The notes under the pieces were generated by a model. That model was not told the origin of the DNA and searched no databases. It saw only the letters and a program-made list of their open reading frames with translations. 58,481 nt of DNA from a virus: the IMG/VR virus record IMGVR_UViG_3300034004_000010, positions 1 through 58,481 of that record; one strand, 5' to 3'. Position 1 is the stretch's first letter. Each line of letters begins with the position of its first letter. Positions 22,287-31,014 of this stretch are shown one piece after another. A program made the translations under genes and the position numbers.

Positions 22287-23318
22287 GTGGCCATCGTCTG
22301 GGACTCTTACGTCCCTCCCGCCGCACTCACCACCTTCATCCGCGACCTGCCGGTCCGTCAGGACTACGTGCTGTCGCAGGTGTTCCCCAACCGGACGATC
22401 CCGGACACGCAGGTCGCGTTCGACGACGTCACCATCACCACCCGGGCCGCGAAGTACCGCGCCTGGGACGCCCCTCCGCTGCCCATCAAGCGCGACTCGT
22501 TCGTCACCAAGACGGTGAAGCTGCCGCCCGTGTCGAGCATGCTCGGCCTCGGTGAGCGGGAGCGCCTGGAGATCGAGCGCCTCCGTTCGGGCGGCCAGAA
22601 CCGCCAGGGCGCGATCAACGCCATCTTCGACGACGCCGCAGCGGCTACCCGGTCGGTGCAGGCGCGTGTCGAGCTCGCCCGGGGTGACCTGCTGCAGGAC
22701 GGCAAGGTCACCATCGCCGAGGCGGGTCTGGTCATGGAGGCCGACTTCGGCGTCCCTGGCGGGAACATCGCCACGGCGGGCACGCTGTGGACGAACCCGG
22801 CTGCGGACATCCTGGGCGATCTGCGCACGTGGTCGCAGGCGTACCGGACGACGAACGGGTTCCTGCCCGGCGGCATGATCATGTCCGAGACGGTCATGTA
22901 CAACATGCTCGCCAACACCGCGGTCAAGAACCTCTACTCCAGCACGGTCGGCGCCCCGTCGATCCTGTCGATCGACCAGCTCGACAACACGCTGCGGTCC
23001 TACGGCCTGCCCGTTCGGGCGTTCACGTACGACGCGCAGGCCGACGTCGATGGCGTCACCACGTCGATCCTGCCGACGAACAAGGTGTTCTTCATCCCGC
23101 CGGCGGGCACGGAGCTCGGCTACACCGCGTTCGGTCTCACCGTGACGGGCATGGAGCTGGCCAACGCCGGCGTCATGTCGTTCGACGCGGCGGCCGGCAT
23201 GGTCGGCGTGATCGACAAGGACGTGCGGCCTCCCTACCGGCAGACCACGTACGTGGACGCCACGGCGCTGCCGGTTCTGACCAACCCGAAGGCCCTCGCC
23301 ATCTACACGGTGGGCTGA
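22287..23318 (+). CDS. Major capsid protein (gpE-like)
   Basis: 343-aa HK97-fold shell protein of the lambda gpE family. Typical features are the N-terminal LPVRQDYVLSQVFPNR region, the arm followed by the spine helix with ERERLEIERLR, P-domain segments (GTLWTNPAADILGDLRTW, then PGGMIMSETVMYNML), and C-terminal PYRQTTYVDATALPVLTNP, characteristic of this family. Likely the most abundant virion protein. GTG start. Confidence 0.93.
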   Translation: MAIVWDSYVPPAALTTFIRDLPVRQDYVLSQVFPNRTIPDTQVAFDDVTITTRAAKYRAWDAPPLPIKRDSFVTKTVKLPPVSSMLGLGERERLEIERLRSGGQNRQGAINAIFDDAAAATRSVQARVELARGDLLQDGKVTIAEAGLVMEADFGVPGGNIATAGTLWTNPAADILGDLRTWSQAYRTTNGFLPGGMIMSETVMYNMLANTAVKNLYSSTVGAPSILSIDQLDNTLRSYGLPVRAFTYDAQADVDGVTTSILPTNKVFFIPPAGTELGYTAFGLTVTGMELANAGVMSFDAAAGMVGVIDKDVRPPYRQTTYVDATALPVLTNPKALAIYTVG

Positions 23319-23321
23319 CCG

Positions 23322-23708
23322 ATGGCCACCAAGAAGGCGGCGGTCAACTTCAGCTACAAGGGCGAGTGGTACGGCCCGTCGCACGGTGACGGCACCGTTC
23401 CTGCCGAGGTCGCCAAGGAGGTCGGACCCCACGTCTTTGGCGAGGACGGCGACCTCGCCGAAGCGCCTCTCGAGCAGGTCAAGGCCGCCCCGCCGAGTGA
23501 GGAGCGCGACGTGCGCCTCTCGCAGGCGGCGACCAGCGGTGGCAGCCCGTCGGGCGTCGTCGGTTCGGCTCCGCCCCGCGCGGGTGCCGGCTCAAGCGTC
23601 GAGGCGTGGCGGACGTACGCCGCGGACAACGGCGTGAAGGTCAAGGACGACGCGTCTCGCGCGGCTGTCATCGAGGCCGTCGAGAAGGCCGGCCTTCCGG
23701 TCGAGTGA
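23322..23708 (+). CDS. Small head protein with SAP-like C-terminus (128 aa)
   Basis: Follows the capsid gene by three bases. N-terminal part has YKGEWYGPSHGDGTVP, middle is disordered, and the last 35 residues (VEAWRTYAADNGVKVKDDAS then RAAVIEAVEKAG) form a helix-extended-helix like SAP/Rho-N domains. Similar small proteins sit between capsid and head-tail connectors in many actinophages. Role uncertain. Confidence 0.6.
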   Translation: MATKKAAVNFSYKGEWYGPSHGDGTVPAEVAKEVGPHVFGEDGDLAEAPLEQVKAAPPSEERDVRLSQAATSGGSPSGVVGSAPPRAGAGSSVEAWRTYAADNGVKVKDDASRAAVIEAVEKAGLPVE

Positions 23709-23714
23709 CGTATC

Positions 23715-23747
23715 GGCCACCCCGCCCCCTCGCGGGGCGGGGTGGCC
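23715..23747 (+). terminator. Strong terminator after capsid operon
   Basis: GGCCACCCCGCCCC (23715-23728) pairs perfectly with GGGGCGGGGTGGCC (23734-23747), a 14-bp GC stem with a 5-nt loop, 7 bp after the stop at 23708. It would let capsid genes be expressed above the downstream tail genes. Confidence 0.8.
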
Positions 23748-23766
23748 GCCACCGGAAGGGGCTGCG

Positions 23767-24207
23767 ATGCAGTACGCCACGTTCGCTGACGTTCAGCTGA
23801 AGTACGACCAGTCCCTGACGGTCGAGACTCAGTCGCGCGTCGAAGAGATCCTGAACGACCTGTCGGATCAGCTCGACGACCTCGTTCCGACTCTCGCGGG
23901 CCGGATCGCAAGCGGCGACGATGCACTGGCTAGGCGGGCCCGGCGAGTCGTTCGGGCTGCGGCGATCCGCGAGCTCGACAACCCTCGCGGCTACCAGGGT
24001 GAGCACGCCGGCGAGGTCGGCTACTACTACGCCCTGGGCAGCGGCAAGGACCGGACGGGGCCGGGGAAGCCGTTCACGGAAGCGGAGTTGCGTTCACTGC
24101 GACCGGCTGGCCGGGTCAGGGTGGGCACGATCCGCGCCCGCATCCCCGGCGATAACACGGCCGGGGCGAACCGCATCAGTGACGCGCCGGGTGTCGTGGT
24201 CCTGTGA
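23767..24207 (+). CDS. Head-tail connector/adaptor protein
   Basis: 146-aa protein matching the gp6/gp15-like adaptor class: YATFADVQLKYDQSLTVETQ start, a helix bundle of SRVEEILNDLSDQLDDL, and a conserved RRVVRAAAIRELDNPRGYQG segment. Binds the portal to extend the connector. Downstream of the capsid terminator with AAGGGG ribosome site. Confidence 0.8.
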   Translation: MQYATFADVQLKYDQSLTVETQSRVEEILNDLSDQLDDLVPTLAGRIASGDDALARRARRVVRAAAIRELDNPRGYQGEHAGEVGYYYALGSGKDRTGPGKPFTEAELRSLRPAGRVRVGTIRARIPGDNTAGANRISDAPGVVVL

Positions 24208-24539
24208 GCTTGATCGACGGCCCGGACTTCGTCACCGTCTACCCCGAGGTGTTGGGGACGGACTCGGACGGCAACCGAGTCCGCAAGCCTGGCGCTACCC
24301 CAGCAGTGGTCAGGGGCCGCATGCAGCCGCTGACGGCGGCTGAGGCGCAGGCCGAGGGGCAGGGCATCACCACCACCTACAAGTTCCTCTGCCGGGAGTT
24401 CCCTGGCGGGGCGTGGTCGCGGGTTGAGTGGGGCGGCCGGGACTGGGATGTGCAGGGCGAGCCGCAGTGGATTGCGCTGTCTCCAGCCACGGCGCACTTC
24501 CGGGTGGTCCTGCGCGCTCGAGCCCCGAAGGGGCTGTGA
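24204..24539 (+). CDS. Head-tail connector/stopper protein
   Basis: 111-aa protein overlapping the adaptor stop by 4 bp. Beta-rich with VRGRMQPLTAAEAQAEGQGI and a WGGRDWDVQGEP strand pair, features of head-closure (stopper) proteins such as HK97 gp7/SPP1 gp16-like. Assigned mainly by order. Confidence 0.7.
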   Translation: MSLIDGPDFVTVYPEVLGTDSDGNRVRKPGATPAVVRGRMQPLTAAEAQAEGQGITTTYKFLCREFPGGAWSRVEWGGRDWDVQGEPQWIALSPATAHFRVVLRARAPKGL

Positions 24540-24838
24540 TGGGCGAGGTCTACCCGGCTACGGACGCGAAGATGGCGCACCTGCCGGGCGTGAAGGCCGC
24601 CGTCCACGCGAAGGGCCGCGAGATCCAGTCGACCGCGCAGTCCCTGCTCGCGTCGCACCGCCACACCGGGGCCGCCCGCATCGACGGCGAGACACAGGAC
24701 ACCGACTACGTCATCTACCTGGTCGACCCTGCCGCCCTGTCGATCGAGTTCGGCCGTAGCGGCTACACCACCAAGCGTGGCGGTCACGTCGGCCCGATGG
24801 AGGGCCTGCACGTCTTGCGCCGCGCCGCCGGCATCTAG
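24539..24838 (+). CDS. Tail-completion/neck protein (DUF5403-like)
   Basis: 99-aa protein with the pattern DYVIYLVDPAALSIEFGRSG then GYTTKRGGHVGPMEGLHVL seen in DUF5403/HK97-gp10-like neck proteins of actinophages. Located between stopper and tail terminator. ATG overlaps the previous stop by one base. Confidence 0.75.
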   Translation: MGEVYPATDAKMAHLPGVKAAVHAKGREIQSTAQSLLASHRHTGAARIDGETQDTDYVIYLVDPAALSIEFGRSGYTTKRGGHVGPMEGLHVLRRAAGI

Positions 24839-24855
24839 CTAGGGAGGCGCCGCGC

Positions 24856-25239
24856 ATGTACGTGGACGGCGTCATCCTCGCCGCATTGAGGCACTACCTG
24901 CCCGGCACGAACATCTACTCACGGCAGCCTGCGGACGTCCTGGACGTCCTGCCCTGCATCGTCGCCAGGAGCTACGGCGGCGGTGACCTGCACCTCAACT
25001 TGGCCGCCCGCCCCTCCATTCAGGTCGACTCCTACGCCGACGACCGCCGGCCCGCGGGGGTCCTCGCCGACCAGGCTGCGGCTGCCCTCATCGCCGCGTG
25101 GCGCAACAGCTACCGCACCCCTGACGGGGTCATCTGCGGCGTCACCACCACCGCCAGGCCGGCGGAGTTCCCCGACGACCAGGCCCCCTCGGGTCTGGTG
25201 CGGTTCACCGCGACATACCAACTCACGATTCGACCCTAA
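24856..25239 (+). CDS. Tail terminator protein
   Basis: 127-aa protein assigned as the hexameric ring that ends tail-tube growth, on order (directly before the major tail protein), size and an alpha/beta pattern typical of the lambda gpU-like class (ALRHYLPGTNIYSRQPADVL, then PSIQVDSYADDRR and a terminal RFTATYQLTIRP strand). Confidence 0.75.
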   Translation: MYVDGVILAALRHYLPGTNIYSRQPADVLDVLPCIVARSYGGGDLHLNLAARPSIQVDSYADDRRPAGVLADQAAAALIAAWRNSYRTPDGVICGVTTTARPAEFPDDQAPSGLVRFTATYQLTIRP

Positions 25240-25253
25240 GGAAGGGCCCTCCC

Positions 25254-25823
25254 GTGGCTTTGACAGACGCTGCCGTGCTCGTACCAGGGGTTGGGTCCAT
25301 CTGGACCGGCGTCGTTGGTACCGCAACCAAGCCCACCATCACCCAGCTCAACACGTTCGCCACCGCCGGCACCATCCCCAGCGGCTGGACGAACCTGGGG
25401 CACACCAGCCTCGACGACATCCTCGCGCCCGGCCAGGACGGCGGCGACACCGAGGTCAAGGGGTCGTGGCAAAACCCCTCCCTGCGGACCGTCATCACTG
25501 AGTCGTCGGTCGACTACTTCGTCATCAAGGCGCTGCAGGTCGACAACACCACCCTCGGCCTCTACTACGGCGGCGGCGACGCGACCGTGGCGAACGAGTT
25601 CGGGGTGCCGGATTCGCCGGCCGCGACCGAGCTCGCCACGACCATCGTGATGCTCGACGGGACGACCCCGACGGCGATCTACATGCCGAAGGCGTCGTGG
25701 CTGCGTGAGGACGAGATGGAGTTCGACTCCGCCGAGTTCACGACCATCCCGCTGCGGGTGACTGCGCTGAAGTACAACACCCTCAAGCGCATCTACTGGA
25801 TCAACGACTCCCTCGGCATCTGA
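25254..25823 (+). CDS. Major tail (tube) protein
   Basis: 189-aa protein forming the tail tube: typical features include PGVGSIWTGVVGTATKP, PSGWTNLGHTSLDDILAPGQ, KGSWQNPSLRT and LPLRVTAL-like strands (here IPLRVTALKYNTLKRIYWIN). Strong ribosome site (AAGGAAGGG) before GTG 25254. Followed by a stable terminator-like structure, as expected for a highly expressed gene. Confidence 0.9.
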   Translation: MALTDAAVLVPGVGSIWTGVVGTATKPTITQLNTFATAGTIPSGWTNLGHTSLDDILAPGQDGGDTEVKGSWQNPSLRTVITESSVDYFVIKALQVDNTTLGLYYGGGDATVANEFGVPDSPAATELATTIVMLDGTTPTAIYMPKASWLREDEMEFDSAEFTTIPLRVTALKYNTLKRIYWINDSLGI

Positions 25824-25843
25824 TCCGCCGCGCTTCTCTGACC

Positions 25844-25906
25844 CCCCGGCCCGCGTCCTCTGGCGTGGGTGCCGCGGGCCGGGGTCACCCACGCCTACCC
25901 ACGCCA
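25844..25906 (+). terminator. Terminator with overlapping (pseudoknot-type) stems
   Basis: Stem A: CCCCGGCCCGCG (25844-25855) with CGCGGGCCGGGG (25873-25884), 12 bp. Stem B: GGCGTGGGTG (25862-25871) with CACCCACGCC (25886-25895), 10 bp; TGGCGTGGG (25861-25869) can alternatively pair with CCCACGCCA (25898-25906). Order A-B-A'-B' means the stems are either mutually exclusive or form a pseudoknot. It separates the tail tube gene from the tail chaperones. Confidence 0.65.
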
Positions 25907-25922
25907 GAACCGGAGTACAGCC

Positions 25923-26261
25923 ATGCCCACGATCACGCTCGACTCCCTCAAGAAGACCATCCAGGACAAGTACGGCCCGTTCGAGGTCGAGTTCGGCGAC
26001 GGCGACAAGCTGGTGCTGACGCCGTACCTGCGGCTGTCCGAGGACCGCCGCAAGCAGGTGGCCGCCGCGCAGAAGCGCCTGAGTGAGGCCGACGCCGAAT
26101 CGGACGACCTCGGTGAGCTCCTGGTGGACATCTTGCGGGCGGCAGCGACCGAGCCCGGCGCTGTGGATCGTCTGTTCGAAGCGATGGGCGACGATCGCCT
26201 CGTCGGCGCCAAGGAGATCATGGACGCCTACGGGAAGGCTTCGCAGGTGGGGGAAGCGTAG
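25923..26261 (+). CDS. Tail assembly chaperone, short form (gpG-like)
   Basis: 112-aa acidic helical protein that would coat the tape measure during tail assembly. Position between major tail protein and tape measure and its size are diagnostic. The last codons run through a G-rich slippery stretch at 26249-26255, and the TAG at 26259 follows almost at once. Start ATG 25923. Confidence 0.85.
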   Translation: MPTITLDSLKKTIQDKYGPFEVEFGDGDKLVLTPYLRLSEDRRKQVAAAQKRLSEADAESDDLGELLVDILRAAATEPGAVDRLFEAMGDDRLVGAKEIMDAYGKASQVGEA

Positions 26262-26662
26262 CGCTGGCCCAGCTCTTCGATGAGCACGGGCCGGCGCTTG
26301 TGCACGACTTCCGGCACCACTACGGCGTCGACCTCCCCGTCGTCGTCAGGGACTTGTGCTCGGCCACGCCGACGCGGGATCCCGTCGAGGTGCTGACGCT
26401 CATCACCGAACTGCCCGACGACTCGGCCTTCGTCGCGTCTCTTCAGGGCGGTCGGGAGTACCGAGGGTGGGGCGCGGGTCGCCACCTTGAGGCATCGCGC
26501 CTCGATGCCCTCCATGCGCTCATCTACGTCCTGCGGGCCGTGAACGGCGACAAGAAGACCAAGCCCCCGGAGCCGTTCCCTCGGCCCGGAGCCAAGAAGC
26601 GCAAGCCCATGGGCGTGCGGTCGCTGGCGCAGATGGCGAAGACGCGACCGAAGGGCGGGTGA
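25923..26662 (+). CDS. Tail assembly chaperone, frameshifted long form (gpGT-like)
   Basis: Product of a -1 frameshift near 26252 joining the 112-aa chaperone to the downstream frame that ends at 26662. The added domain (about 136 residues) contains LFDEHGPALVHDFRHHYGVD, matching the T domain that contacts tail tube subunits. The downstream frame lacks a well-placed start of its own; the first ATG/GTG candidates fall inside the domain. Ends 4 bp before the tape measure gene. Confidence 0.8.
26249..26255 (+). promoter_or_regulatory. Probable -1 ribosomal frameshift site (GGGGGAA)
   Basis: In the zero frame the sequence reads GTG GGG GAA GCG TAG. Slipping back one base on the G run gives GGG GGA AGC GTA GCG CTG and opens the downstream frame encoding AQLFDEHGPALVHDFRHHYG, a typical C-terminal chaperone domain. 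Only a -1 shift joins the two frames. Confidence 0.75.
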
Positions 26663-26666
26663 GAGC

Positions 26667-29600
26667 GTGGCCGGTCCTGGTGGTGTTGAGGTGGGTCGCG
26701 CGGCCGTCCGCGTTTTGCCTGACACGTCACAGTTCGGCAAGTCGCTGGGCGCTTACATCCAGCGGATCGAGCGTTCCCTCAAGGTCGAGATCCCCACGAC
26801 GATCGACACCACCGGCCTCCGCGCGGATCTCGCGCGGGTGCAGGCCGAGGTCAAGGCCGCCAAGCCCACCATCAAAGTGGACGTTGACGTTGACCGCCCG
26901 GCGCTGGTGGGGCTCGCGTCGGTGTCGCGGTCGTTCCGCAGCGCCTCGAGCGAGGGGTCGACCCTCACGACGGTCATGGGGCAGATCCGCACCTCGGCGG
27001 CGAGTGTGGGCGCGACCCTGCTGACGTGGGGCCCGCCGATCGTGGGGGCGGCTGCGGGTGTGGTGGCTCTGGCGCCGGCGGTGCTCGCGCTGGTTCCTGC
27101 GGCGACCGCTGCTGGTGGCGCGATCGGCGCCTTGGCGTTGGGCGTCAAGGGGCTGGGTGACGCGTTCAAGTACGCGGGTGACCCGAAGAAGGTCGAGGAG
27201 TTCAACGCGGCGATGAAGGCGCTGGCGCCGTCGGCGCGGGCGTCTGTCCGTGAGGTGCTGGCGCTGAAGCCGGCGTTCCAGAACGTGCAGCAGGCGACAC
27301 AGCAAGCCCTGTTCCGTGGGGTCGCTCCGCTGATCGAGAAGATGAAGCCGCTGCTGGGCGTCCTCAAGACGGCCATGGTCGGGTTCGCGAACGTGGCGAA
27401 CACGGCGTTGCGGTCCTTCCTGAAGTTCGTCGCGTCGGCGCCTGGGATGCAGTTGATCGCGCAGGCGTTCAAGGCGTCGCAGCAGGCCACGGCTCCGTTC
27501 GTGCAGTCGCTGCTGCCGCTGGTGCAGATCATGCTGCGGTTGACGGTGGCCGCGGCGCCGGCGCTGAAGCTGATGGCGGACGGGTTCCTGTCCGTCGTCC
27601 AGCGGATCAACGGGTTCATCGCGGCCGGTGTGAAGTCGGGCAGCCTGACCCGCACGATCACGGGTGCGATGCAGGCGCTGGGCCGGGTGTTCGGGGCCGT
27701 GGGCGGGGCGCTGGCTCCGCTGATCTCGATCCTGGCGAAGCTGGGGCCGCTGGTCATTGGTGGCCTCGTGGCTGCGTTCCAGGGCCTCGGCGCGGCGCTG
27801 ACGTACATCAACGGCAAGTCCGGGCAGATCGCGACCATCTTCCAGGGCATCGCGGCGGCGTTGGCGCCGCTGGCGGCCATGTTCCAGCGGCTCCTGGCTG
27901 CGGCGGTCCCGGTCATCACGCAGGTGTTCGCGTGGCTCGCCGCTAACGTTCCGGGCCTGGTGGGGGTCGTCCGGGGCGTGGGGACGGCGCTGCAGCCGTT
28001 GGTTGACGGGTTCCGGGGCCTCGTGTCGGCGATCGGCCCGCAGTTGGCACCGACGTTCGCCGCGCTGCGGACGTTCGTGGCGGCGGTGCTGCCGTCGCTG
28101 CAGGAGTTCGGGGCGAAGCTGATCGGGCTCGTGGGGCCGGCGATCTCGCAGATCGGTCGGCTCATCGCCACGGACTTGCTGCCGGCGTTCCAGCGGTTCC
28201 TGCCGGTCATCACGCCGGTAGTGCAGTTCCTGATCCGCACCTTCGGCGGAGTGGTCATCGGGGCCGTGAACGGCGCGATCAACGTCATCAAGGGCGTCAT
28301 CATCGTGCTGTCGGGGCTGATGGACTTCATCACGGGCGTGTTCACCGGCAACTGGTCGCGGGCGTGGCAGGGCATCAAGACGATCGTCGTGGGCATCCTC
28401 AACGCGCTCCTGGGTGTCATCCAGATCGTGTGGAACGCCGGGGTGGTCGGCTCGTTCGCGAAGGGCTTCGCCGCGATCAAGGGGCTGTTCTCGAGCGGTG
28501 TGGCCGCGATCCGTGGACTGTTCTCCAGTGGGGTGGCGGTCCTGAAGGGGATCGCGTCGGGCGCGATGAACCTCGCCACGAGCGCGTTCAAGTCGGGCCT
28601 GTCGGGTGCGTTGAGCCTGTTCAAGGCGCTGCCGGGGCAGATCCTGTCGGCCCTGGGCCGACTGGACCGACTGCTGTTCGATGCCGGCGTCAAGCTCATC
28701 GGCGGCCTGGTCAATGGGATCAAGTCGATGTTCGGCGCGGTCACGGGCGCCGTCGGCAGCCTCGCGGGCAAGATCAAGGACTTCTTTCCCGGGTCGCCGG
28801 TGAAGACGGGCCCGCTGACGGCCTGGAACAACGGCGGCCCCGGCAAGAAGCTCGTCGAGATGCTCATCAAGGGGCTGACGGGGTCGCAGTCGCAGGTGGC
28901 GTCCGCGGCGGCCAGTGTGGGCGACACGATCCAGAAGGCCGTGGCCGCGTACCTGAACGAGAAGTCGTCCCTCGCCAAGAAGATCGCGGCCGACGCTGAG
29001 CGGGTCAACGCGGCGCGGAAGCGGTACGCCGACGTGGTGAAGCTGCACGGCCTGACGGCGGCGAACGCGATCAACTCGGCGCGGGACGCCGTGGCCAAGG
29101 CCGGCGCGAAGTTCGCGGCGGACAAGTCGCGGGGCGCGTCCGCGGCGGTGCTGCGCAAGGACACGGCGGCGCTGACGCAGGCACAGGGGCGGCTGCAGCA
29201 GGTCATCAAGACGCAGGGGACGCGGACGGCGATCGCGGTCTCGAACGCGCGGGCGGCGCTGCAGAAGGCTGTCGCGAAGCTCGCCGGCGACAAGATCGAC
29301 CTGACGTCGCTGAACAAGCAGTTTGGTGCCCTGGGTGACCCGAAGAAGGTCGCCCTGGTCCTGAAGGTCACGAAGAACTACGAGGGTGCCCTGGCCCGGA
29401 TCGCCGTCGCCCGTGAGGCGTTGGCGGAGCGGTTGAAGGATGCGCAGTCGAAGCTGGCCGACGCGATGAAGATCCGCGACGACTACGCGGCGTCGGTGCG
29501 GCAGGCGGTGGTCGACTTCGGGAACCTGACGCGGGCGCAGGCTGAGGATGGCAAGGCCCTCACCTCGGACAACGTCTTGGCGAACCTGCGGCAGAAGCTC

Positions 29601-30137
29601 GCCGCGATCCAACTGTTCCGGCAGAACATCCGCGCCTTGCAGTCGCAGGGTCTGTCGAACGACGCGTTGAAGCAGCTTGTGGATGCGGGTGTCGAGGCGG
29701 GCAGTGCGACGGCGACGGCGCTGGTGCAGGGCGGTCAGGCGGCGGTGCAGGAGGTCAACAACCTCACGGCGTCGATCGGGGCGGCGGCGAACGACCTGGG
29801 GGTGTCGACGTCGCAGCAGTTCTTCCAGGCGGGCGTGAATCAGGCGCAGGCGCTGGTGGCGGGGTTGCAGGCGCAGTCGGCTCAGTTGGAGTCGCAGGCC
29901 ACGGCCATCGCGCTGGCGATGGTCAACGCGATCAAGCGGGTGTTCGCTGGCGCGTCGTACGACTACGGCTTCAAGGGCACGGTCCCGACGACCGTTGGCG
30001 GGAAGAAGGCGGGCGTTCAGGCGCCGCCGGTGGTCGTGAACATCACGAACCCGGTGCCGGAGAAGGCCAGCACGTCTGTGACGCGGATCCAGCGGAACAT
30101 GGCGCTGCTCGGTCCGGCCGTCGCCCGTCCTGCCTGA
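26667..30137 (+). CDS. Tail tape measure protein
   Basis: 1156 aa, the largest gene and so the length ruler of the tail; at about 1.5 angstrom per residue it predicts a tail near 170 nm. N-terminal region RAAVRVLPDTSQFGKSLG is typical of actinophage tape measures. A central Ala/Gly/Leu-rich part has several hydrophobic segments (for example GAAAGVVALAPAVLALVPAA). Long helical coiled-coil regions occur near 760-1000 (KIAADAERVNAARKRYADVV). GTG start with GAGAG upstream. Confidence 0.93.
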   Translation: MAGPGGVEVGRAAVRVLPDTSQFGKSLGAYIQRIERSLKVEIPTTIDTTGLRADLARVQAEVKAAKPTIKVDVDVDRPALVGLASVSRSFRSASSEGSTLTTVMGQIRTSAASVGATLLTWGPPIVGAAAGVVALAPAVLALVPAATAAGGAIGALALGVKGLGDAFKYAGDPKKVEEFNAAMKALAPSARASVREVLALKPAFQNVQQATQQALFRGVAPLIEKMKPLLGVLKTAMVGFANVANTALRSFLKFVASAPGMQLIAQAFKASQQATAPFVQSLLPLVQIMLRLTVAAAPALKLMADGFLSVVQRINGFIAAGVKSGSLTRTITGAMQALGRVFGAVGGALAPLISILAKLGPLVIGGLVAAFQGLGAALTYINGKSGQIATIFQGIAAALAPLAAMFQRLLAAAVPVITQVFAWLAANVPGLVGVVRGVGTALQPLVDGFRGLVSAIGPQLAPTFAALRTFVAAVLPSLQEFGAKLIGLVGPAISQIGRLIATDLLPAFQRFLPVITPVVQFLIRTFGGVVIGAVNGAINVIKGVIIVLSGLMDFITGVFTGNWSRAWQGIKTIVVGILNALLGVIQIVWNAGVVGSFAKGFAAIKGLFSSGVAAIRGLFSSGVAVLKGIASGAMNLATSAFKSGLSGALSLFKALPGQILSALGRLDRLLFDAGVKLIGGLVNGIKSMFGAVTGAVGSLAGKIKDFFPGSPVKTGPLTAWNNGGPGKKLVEMLIKGLTGSQSQVASAAASVGDTIQKAVAAYLNEKSSLAKKIAADAERVNAARKRYADVVKLHGLTAANAINSARDAVAKAGAKFAADKSRGASAAVLRKDTAALTQAQGRLQQVIKTQGTRTAIAVSNARAALQKAVAKLAGDKIDLTSLNKQFGALGDPKKVALVLKVTKNYEGALARIAVAREALAERLKDAQSKLADAMKIRDDYAASVRQAVVDFGNLTRAQAEDGKALTSDNVLANLRQKLAAIQLFRQNIRALQSQGLSNDALKQLVDAGVEAGSATATALVQGGQAAVQEVNNLTASIGAAANDLGVSTSQQFFQAGVNQAQALVAGLQAQSAQLESQATAIALAMVNAIKRVFAGASYDYGFKGTVPTTVGGKKAGVQAPPVVVNITNPVPEKASTSVTRIQRNMALLGPAVARPA

Positions 30138-30162
30138 CCCGCCCGACCGAGAGGGGTAGCGC

Positions 30163-31014
30163 GTGGCTGTCCTCGCGGAAGGTTGGTACATCGACGGGGA
30201 GCCGCTGGAGAACCACGCCGTCTACATCGAGTCCCGGGATGGTTGGGATGACACCCCGGAGGTTCGTGGTGACGACGTGGAGCTCCTGGGGCGGCATGGC
30301 CGCAGGTTCCGCCGCAAGAAGTACGGGCCGGGCCGGAAGACTCTCGCTGTCGCGGTCCACGGCGTGGACGAGGCTGGGCTGGTCCCGGAGGCGGGGTCGG
30401 CGCAGCGGGCGCGGTATGAGCGGAACCTGGACGCCCTGATCCGGGTGTTCTCGGTGCGGCACCGGCCGTTGCTGGTGCAGCGGGTCCACGCGGACGGGTC
30501 GCGCCGGCAGGCCGAGTGCGAGGTCACCAGCGCGCTGACCCCGGCGGTGACGGGCAACACGTACGGGCTGATGTCGGTGGAGTTCAGTGTCCCGGGCTCG
30601 TTCTGGGAGGACGTGGACCCGCAGACGTACACGTTGCCGTACGACGTGGCGGCGGGCGGGGCGCAGTCGCTCGAGGTGTTCTCGCTGCAGGGGCAGACGG
30701 GGTACTGCGGGGACGCTGTGGTGACCATCACGGGGCCGTGCACGACGGTCGCGGTGCGGGACCACGAGACGGGCCGTGGGTTCGCCTACGGCGCGTTGAC
30801 GCTCGGCCAGTCGCTGGTGGTGGACGCGGGCGCGTTCACCGCAACGGTGGCCGCCGCGAACGTCCTGACGGACCTGATTCCGGATGACGCGCAACTGCTC
30901 GAGGTGGGTCCGGCGCCGCAGACGTACCGGGGTCCGCTGGTGGACGTGACGACCACGGGTGCTGCGGCTGGGTTCTCGGTGACGTTCCAGACGCAGCGGA
31001 AGTGGCTGCGTTGA
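30163..31014 (+). CDS. Distal tail protein (Dit-like)
   Basis: 283-aa protein directly after the tape measure. The N-terminal region with a Trp-Asp-rich start and FRRKKYGPGRKTLAVAV, and a C-terminal galectin-like beta region (QTGYCGDAVVTITGPCTTVA), fit the Dit hub protein that links tube and tip. Ribosome site GAGAGGGG upstream of GTG. Confidence 0.8.
   Translation: MAVLAEGWYIDGEPLENHAVYIESRDGWDDTPEVRGDDVELLGRHGRRFRRKKYGPGRKTLAVAVHGVDEAGLVPEAGSAQRARYERNLDALIRVFSVRHRPLLVQRVHADGSRRQAECEVTSALTPAVTGNTYGLMSVEFSVPGSFWEDVDPQTYTLPYDVAAGGAQSLEVFSLQGQTGYCGDAVVTITGPCTTVAVRDHETGRGFAYGALTLGQSLVVDAGAFTATVAAANVLTDLIPDDAQLLEVGPAPQTYRGPLVDVTTTGAAAGFSVTFQTQRKWLR

Noticed and set aside
26727-30191. A 1154-codon open frame on the minus strand opposite the tape measure gene
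   Set aside because: It mirrors the codon bias of the tape measure gene, is Arg/His/Asp-rich low-complexity protein with no domain, and has no ribosome site. GC-rich genes routinely leave such antisense frames open.
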